In this document: one piece after another, positions 5,936 to 9,400 of the stretch
Position numbering within the stretch: position 1 is the first letter of the stretch
How the letters are laid out: each line of letters begins with the position of its first letter
Assembly (NCBI GenBank): GCA_033764095.1
Contig: JANRJF010000103.1
Coordinates: 1-9,400, forward strand
Direction: 5' to 3'
DNA: 9,400 nt
DNA from: JBDTMT01 sp033764095
Lineage (GTDB): Bacteria; Desulfobacterota; Binatia; HRBIN30; CADEER01
Translations under genes and position numbers: made by a program
Notes under the pieces: model-generated
Database searches by the model: none
Seen by the model: the letters and a program-made list of their open reading frames with translations, nothing else
Told to the model about the DNA's origin: nothing

Positions 5936-7759
5936 GTGAATGCGGTGACCGAGAGCGCGCCGGCCGAAACGTACGAGGCCTACCGGCGGCGGCAGCTCGA
6001 TGCCTCGCTGCCTATCGCCGCGGCGACGGTCATCGGTGTCACCGCGCTGTTCCAGGGCGCGGTGGCGATCCTGGCGCCGCAGCGCTTCTTCCTCGAATGG
6101 CTGCCCAATCTGGTGCAGCTCGCGGTGCCGGCGCTGGCCTGGCTGCTGTGGCGTGGGCCGCTGCGCGGGCGCGGCCAGGTCCTGCTGCAGGCCGCGGCGG
6201 TGGCGTACACGGCGACGCTGATCGCCCGCATCCTGCTGCCGTGGACGTCGGTGTCGGGCACCGCGCTCTACGTCTCCGTCACCCTGCTGGCGACGGCGCT
6301 GTTCCTGCCGTGGGGCGTGCGGACGCAGGCGATCTACAGCGCCAGCACCGTGGCGTGGCTGTTCCTGCTGCTGGGCCTCAGCGACCGCCAGGTGACCGGC
6401 GGCGCCGAGGGCAGTCATCAGTGGCTCGGGCCGCTGATCGCGGCACTGATGTCGGTGGCCGGTGCGGCGGCGGCGGATCGCATCCGGCGCGCCGTCTTCG
6501 AGCGCGAGCAGGCGTTGCGCACCTCGGCGGCGCACGTGCGCGAGGAGGCGGAGGTGGCCGAGGCGTTGGCCCGCGTCGGCCGCGAGCTGATCGCGCCGCC
6601 GGCCGGCGAGGGGCTGCTCGATCGCCTCTGTCGGCTGACCGCCGAGGCGCTGGGCTGCGACGCCAGTCACACCTACCTGTGGTCGGCCGAGCAGCAGACC
6701 TACCAGGCGGCGGCGGCCTTCGGCGACGCGCCCGAGGTGTGGGAGGCGCTGCGGCTGGTCGTCTACCCGCGGGACCTGGTGCAGGACTTCCACGACGCGA
6801 TGCAGCGCGACGACGTGCTGCAGTTCCGCGTCGACGACACGCCGCCGCGGCCGTCGGCGATGTTGCGCCAGGTCGGGGTGTCGGTGGTGCTGTGCATCGC
6901 CCTGCGCCGCGGCGACAGGCTGATCGGCGTGCAGAGCGCCGAGTACCGCGGCTTCGGCGGGCGCTTCAGTGCCAAGCAGGAGCGGATCGCGCGCGGCATC
7001 GCCCACCTCGCCTCGCTGGCGCTGGAGCAGGCGCGACTGATCGAGGAGTTGGAGGCGGCGAATCAGCTCAAGTCGGAGTTCGTCGCCACCATGTCGCACG
7101 AGCTGCGCTCCCCGTTGAACATCATCATCGGCTACCACGAGCTATTGCTCGCCGGCAGCTTCGGCCTGCTGCAGGACGCCCAACGCGAGCCGCTGCGGCG
7201 CGCCGACCGCAGCGCGCGCGAGCTGCTCGACCTGATCAGCGCGACGCTCGACCTGAGCCGGCTCGAGTCGAAGCGCATCGCGTTGGACATCGAGCCGGTG
7301 GCGGTGGGCGAGTTGCTCGACGAGGTCGGGCGCGAGTTCACCGAGCTCTCCGAACGCCCCAACGTGCGGATCGAGTGGAGCGCCGCCGCCGGCCTGCCGA
7401 TCCTGCACACCGACCGGGTGAAGCTGAAGATGGTGCTTAAGAACCTGGTCGGCAACGCGCTGAAGTTCACCGAGCAGGGCCGCGTCTCGCTGCAGGCCTC
7501 GCCGCTGCAGGGCGGCGTCGCGCTGGTGGTGACCGACACCGGCGTCGGCATCCCGGCCGAGGCGCGCGGCGTGATCTTCGAGCCGTTCCGCCAGATCGAC
7601 CCCGGGCGCGGCCGCGTGCGCGGCGGCGCCGGATTGGGGCTCTACATCGTCAAGCAGCTGCTCGAGCTGCTCGGCGGGTCGATCAGCGTCGAGAGCGAGG
7701 TGGGAGAGGGGTCGACGTTCAGAGTATGCCTGCCGGGAACTTGCAGCGATGAGCGATGA
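5936..7759 (+). CDS. Membrane-bound GAF-domain sensor histidine kinase
   Basis: This 607-residue kinase would autophosphorylate on His and pass the phosphate to a response regulator. Six hydrophobic segments lie at ~25-47, 57-72, 83-101, 108-127, 130-148 and 163-180, with only short loops, so it probably senses within or near the membrane. A charged helical linker leads to a GAF-like domain (~208-365). The HisKA box MSHELRSPLN carries the phospho-acceptor His388. The ATPase follows: N-box NLVGNALKFT (Asn507), G1 DTGVGIP (Asp534), F-box IFEPFRQ and G2 GGAGLGLYIV (563-572). All catalytic motifs are intact. There is no receiver domain and no response-regulator gene next to it, so it is an orphan in this window. 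The GTG start is inferred from the RBS and from avoiding the divergent gene. The last four codons (Ser-Asp-Glu-Arg) and the stop lie within an inverted repeat shared with the junction to asd. The signal sensed is unknown. Confidence 0.9.
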   Translation: MNAVTESAPAETYEAYRRRQLDASLPIAAATVIGVTALFQGAVAILAPQRFFLEWLPNLVQLAVPALAWLLWRGPLRGRGQVLLQAAAVAYTATLIARILLPWTSVSGTALYVSVTLLATALFLPWGVRTQAIYSASTVAWLFLLLGLSDRQVTGGAEGSHQWLGPLIAALMSVAGAAAADRIRRAVFEREQALRTSAAHVREEAEVAEALARVGRELIAPPAGEGLLDRLCRLTAEALGCDASHTYLWSAEQQTYQAAAAFGDAPEVWEALRLVVYPRDLVQDFHDAMQRDDVLQFRVDDTPPRPSAMLRQVGVSVVLCIALRRGDRLIGVQSAEYRGFGGRFSAKQERIARGIAHLASLALEQARLIEELEAANQLKSEFVATMSHELRSPLNIIIGYHELLLAGSFGLLQDAQREPLRRADRSARELLDLISATLDLSRLESKRIALDIEPVAVGELLDEVGREFTELSERPNVRIEWSAAAGLPILHTDRVKLKMVLKNLVGNALKFTEQGRVSLQASPLQGGVALVVTDTGVGIPAEARGVIFEPFRQIDPGRGRVRGGAGLGLYIVKQLLELLGGSISVESEVGEGSTFRVCLPGTCSDER

Positions 7760-7821
7760 GGGCCGCGCGATGCGGGCGGATCTGAAACACTCTCATCGCT
7801 CGGCACTCATCGCTCATCGCT
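7745..7821. terminator. Inverted repeat between the convergent kinase and asd genes (likely bidirectional terminator)
   Basis: The 16-mer AGCGATGAGCGATGAG (7745-7760) is perfectly inverted at 7806-7821, with a 45-base spacer. The repeated unit is AGCGATGAG: two copies on the left arm (7745, 7752) and three as CTCATCGCT (7792, 7806, 7813). The left arm includes the kinase stop codon; the right arm ends one base from the asd stop. The position suits a two-way terminator, though no T-run follows and the spacer is long. It could equally be a copy of a dispersed intergenic repeat. Confidence 0.6.
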
Positions 7822-8841
7822 CTACTTGAGTCCCTGCCGCATCATCTCCTCGGCGATCTGCACGGCGTTGGTGGCGGCCCCCTTGCGCAGGTTGTCCGAC
7901 ACCTCCCAGAGCCACAGGCGATCGCTGTTGAGGTCGCGGCGGATGCGGCCGACCAGCACCTCGTCGCTGCCGGCGACGTCGGCGGGAGTGGGGAAGCGGT
8001 TGTGGGCGGGATCGTCGACGACGCGCACGCCCGGGAAGGCCTCCAGGGCGGCGCGCGCCTGCGCGGCGGTGAGCGGGCGCTCGGTCTCGATCAGGACGGT
8101 TGCCGAATGGCCGACCGGCACCGGCACGCGCACGCAGGTCATGGTGACGTCGAGCGCCGGCATCTCGAGGATCTTGCGGGTCTCGAACAGCAGCTTCACT
8201 TCCTCGGTGGAGTAGGCGTCGTCGCGGAAGCTCTCGCACAGCGGCACGACGTTGTAGGCGATCGGCGCGGCGAAGGTGCTGGCGCGTGGCGACTCGCCGC
8301 GGCGCGCCGCCTCGATCTGCGCGTCGAGCTCGTCGACCCCGGGCTTGCCGGCGCCGCTCACCGCCTGCAGCGTCGTCACCACCACGCTCTTCAGGCCGGC
8401 GGCGCGGCGGATCGGCTCCAGCGCCATGACGAAGCCGATGGTCGTGCAGTTGGGGCAGGCGACGATGCCTTCGTGCGAGGCGAGCGCCTGCGGGTTGATC
8501 TCCGGCACCACCAGCGGCACGCGCGGATCCATGCGCCAGGTACTCGACTTGTCGATCGCCACCGCGCCGCGCTTGGCCGCTTCGGGCGCCAGATCCTTCG
8601 ACAGGGTGCCGGTGGCGGCGAAGAAGACGAAATCGGTGCCGTCGAGCGCCGCCGGGCGCGCCAGCTCGACCGCAACGTCCTTGCCGGAGAAGCGCACCGT
8701 GTTGCCGGCCGAGCGCTCGCTGGCCAGCGGCCGCAGCTCGCCGACCGGGAAGTTGCGCTCCTCGAGCACCTGCAGCAGGACTTCGCCGACCGCGCCAGTT
8801 GCGCCGACGATCGCGATCGTGGGTTTGCCGTTACGAGCCAT
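7822..8841 (-). CDS. asd: Aspartate-semialdehyde dehydrogenase
   Basis: Reduces L-aspartyl-4-phosphate with NADPH to aspartate-4-semialdehyde, the branch step to lysine, diaminopimelate (cell wall), threonine and methionine; cytoplasmic. The 339 residues are full length for the family. The N-terminal Rossmann motif GATGAVG (13-19) binds NADP. The catalytic Cys132 lies in PNCTTIGF. SGAGKPGVDEL (162-172), and VRVPVPVGHS with Arg238 for substrate binding and the general base His245, are in place. The C-terminal end has WEVSDNLRKGAATNAVQIAE, as in orthologues. The motifs match the shorter Gram-positive/archaeal-like PNC[ST]T class more than the enterobacterial enzyme. The ATG at 8841 has GAAGGA upstream. 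The next gene upstream is typA, in the same direction 107 bp away; no other lysine-pathway gene is in view. All active-site residues that I can check are present. Confidence 0.97.
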   Translation of the reverse strand: MARNGKPTIAIVGATGAVGEVLLQVLEERNFPVGELRPLASERSAGNTVRFSGKDVAVELARPAALDGTDFVFFAATGTLSKDLAPEAAKRGAVAIDKSSTWRMDPRVPLVVPEINPQALASHEGIVACPNCTTIGFVMALEPIRRAAGLKSVVVTTLQAVSGAGKPGVDELDAQIEAARRGESPRASTFAAPIAYNVVPLCESFRDDAYSTEEVKLLFETRKILEMPALDVTMTCVRVPVPVGHSATVLIETERPLTAAQARAALEAFPGVRVVDDPAHNRFPTPADVAGSDEVLVGRIRRDLNSDRLWLWEVSDNLRKGAATNAVQIAEEMMRQGLK

Positions 8842-8850
8842 AGGCGACGA

Positions 8851-8856
8851 TCCTTC
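8851..8856 (-). promoter_or_regulatory. Ribosome binding site of asd
   Basis: On the - strand GAAGGA lies nine bases before the ATG at 8841, a good Shine-Dalgarno match that confirms this start. Confidence 0.6.
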
Positions 8857-8902
8857 AGCGAAGCGGTGGGGGAGTCAAGGCGGTCTCACGCTCGTGGACC
8901 GC

Positions 8903-8925
8903 CGCCGGCGCGCTGCCGGCCGGCG
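8903..8925 (-). terminator. GC-rich hairpin in the typA-asd gap
   Basis: GCCGGC (8904-8909) pairs with GCCGGC (8915-8920) over a five-base loop, or CGCCGGC (8903-8909) with GCCGGCG (8919-8925) over nine bases. It lies about 25 bp after the typA stop. No T-run follows, and short GC palindromes are common here, so termination is only a possibility. The rest of the 107-bp gap shows nothing else apart from the asd RBS. Confidence 0.25.
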
Positions 8926-8948
8926 TCGATGCCGCGCGGCGGACGCGC

Positions 8949-9400
8949 CTACTTACGGAAGGATTGATTGAGGACTTTCTTGCGCAGGCGGATCGAGTCC
9001 GGCGTCACCTCGACCAGCTCGTCATCGCCGATCCACTCGATGCCGGCTTCGAGGCCCATGTCGCGGTGCGGGGTGATGATGACGTTCTCGTCGCGGCCGG
9101 CGGCGCGGATGTTGGTCAGCTTCTTCTCGCGGCAGATGTTCACGTTGAGGTCGGCCTCGCGCGAGTACTCGCCGACCACCATGCCCTCGTAGACGCGCGT
9201 GCCCGGCGGGATGAACAACGCGCCGCGCTCCTGCATGTGGAAGATGGCGTAGGGGGTCGCGACGCCCTCGCGGTCTGCGACCATGGCGCCGTTGGTGCGC
9301 GCCTGGATGTCGCCCTGCCACGGGGCCCAGCCGTTGAACAGCGCGTTCATGATGCCGGTGCCGCGCGTCTCGGTGAGGAAGCGCGAGCGGAAGCCGATCA
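8949..9400 (-). CDS. typA: Ribosome-associated GTPase TypA/BipA, C-terminal part (5'-partial)
   Basis: TypA/BipA is a translational GTPase related to EF-G and LepA that binds the ribosome and acts in ribosome assembly and stress or cold adaptation. Only the last ~149 residues are in the window, about a quarter of the usual ~600; the GTPase and most middle domains lie off the right edge. The visible part starts in FRSRFLTETRGTGIMN, the conserved entry to the C-terminal region, and continues through YAIFHMQERGALFIPPGT, VYEGMVVGEYSRE, LNVNICREKKLTNIRA and DDELVEVTPDSIRLRKKVL, which are typical of TypA and absent from EF-G and LepA. It ends at the TAG at 8949 with a short basic tail. It lies upstream of asd in the same direction, but the 107-bp gap with its own RBS and a possible hairpin leaves co-transcription open. 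Nothing looks broken. Confidence 0.96.
   Translation of the reverse strand, partial: IGFRSRFLTETRGTGIMNALFNGWAPWQGDIQARTNGAMVADREGVATPYAIFHMQERGALFIPPGTRVYEGMVVGEYSREADLNVNICREKKLTNIRAAGRDENVIITPHRDMGLEAGIEWIGDDELVEVTPDSIRLRKKVLNQSFRK

Noticed and set aside
2904..5939. A + strand open frame of over 1000 codons opposite the surface-protein gene
   Set aside because: It is antisense to a protein with a signal peptide, seven clear repeats and ordered domains. Its translation is Ala/Arg/Gly/Asp-rich without motifs, as expected from high-GC third positions.
5828..7138. A 436-codon - strand frame opposite the kinase
   Set aside because: It is Arg/Gln-rich without motifs, and the + strand frame carries every kinase motif in order.
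8002..8967. A 321-codon + strand frame opposite asd
   Set aside because: asd on the other strand has complete catalytic motifs and a good RBS; the + frame has neither.

Overview
The window is very GC-rich (roughly 70% by eye) and reads as chromosomal DNA of a high-GC, Gram-negative, deltaproteobacterial-grade organism. The clues are a surface protein with a MYXO-CTERM-like tail (Gly-Gly-Cys, hydrophobic helix, Arg run), Cys-rich repeats and Thr/Pro linkers, plus a long coiled-coil protein fused to receiver domains. Myxococcota or Candidatus Binatota would both fit; this placement is inference from protein style, not a phylogeny.

Layout, left to right. (1) Positions 2-2707, + strand: the C-terminal 901 residues of a coiled-coil protein whose start lies off the left edge, ending in two divergent receiver-like domains. 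(2) Positions 2708-3101: a convergent gap full of hairpins, holding a 261-bp element made of two ~108-bp direct repeats enclosed by near-perfect 29-bp inverted arms. (3) Positions 3102-5732, - strand: an 876-residue secreted protein with a signal peptide, seven YVTN-type propeller blades, a Thr/Pro linker, two related cohesin-like domains, a 22-Cys region, a second Thr/Pro linker and a C-terminal anchoring signal. (4) Positions 5733-5935: a divergent promoter region with an 8-bp inverted repeat. (5) Positions 5936-7759, + strand: a six-helix membrane histidine kinase with GAF, HisKA and HATPase domains and no receiver. (6) Positions 7745-7821: a convergent junction with a perfect 16-bp inverted repeat built from a 9-mer. 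(7) Positions 7822-8841, - strand: aspartate-semialdehyde dehydrogenase (asd). (8) Positions 8949-9400, - strand: the C-terminal end of the ribosome-associated GTPase TypA/BipA, continuing off the right edge.

The genes do not form one obvious pathway. typA and asd lie in the same direction 107 bp apart and are housekeeping. The kinase and the surface protein are divergent and could share control from the region between them. The coiled-coil receiver protein is convergent to the surface protein and may belong to an operon left of the window. I do not see a defence system, CRISPR array, phage or transposase. The parts least explained by known families are the divergent tandem receivers on the coiled-coil protein, the composite surface protein, and the palindrome-capped repeat element between them.
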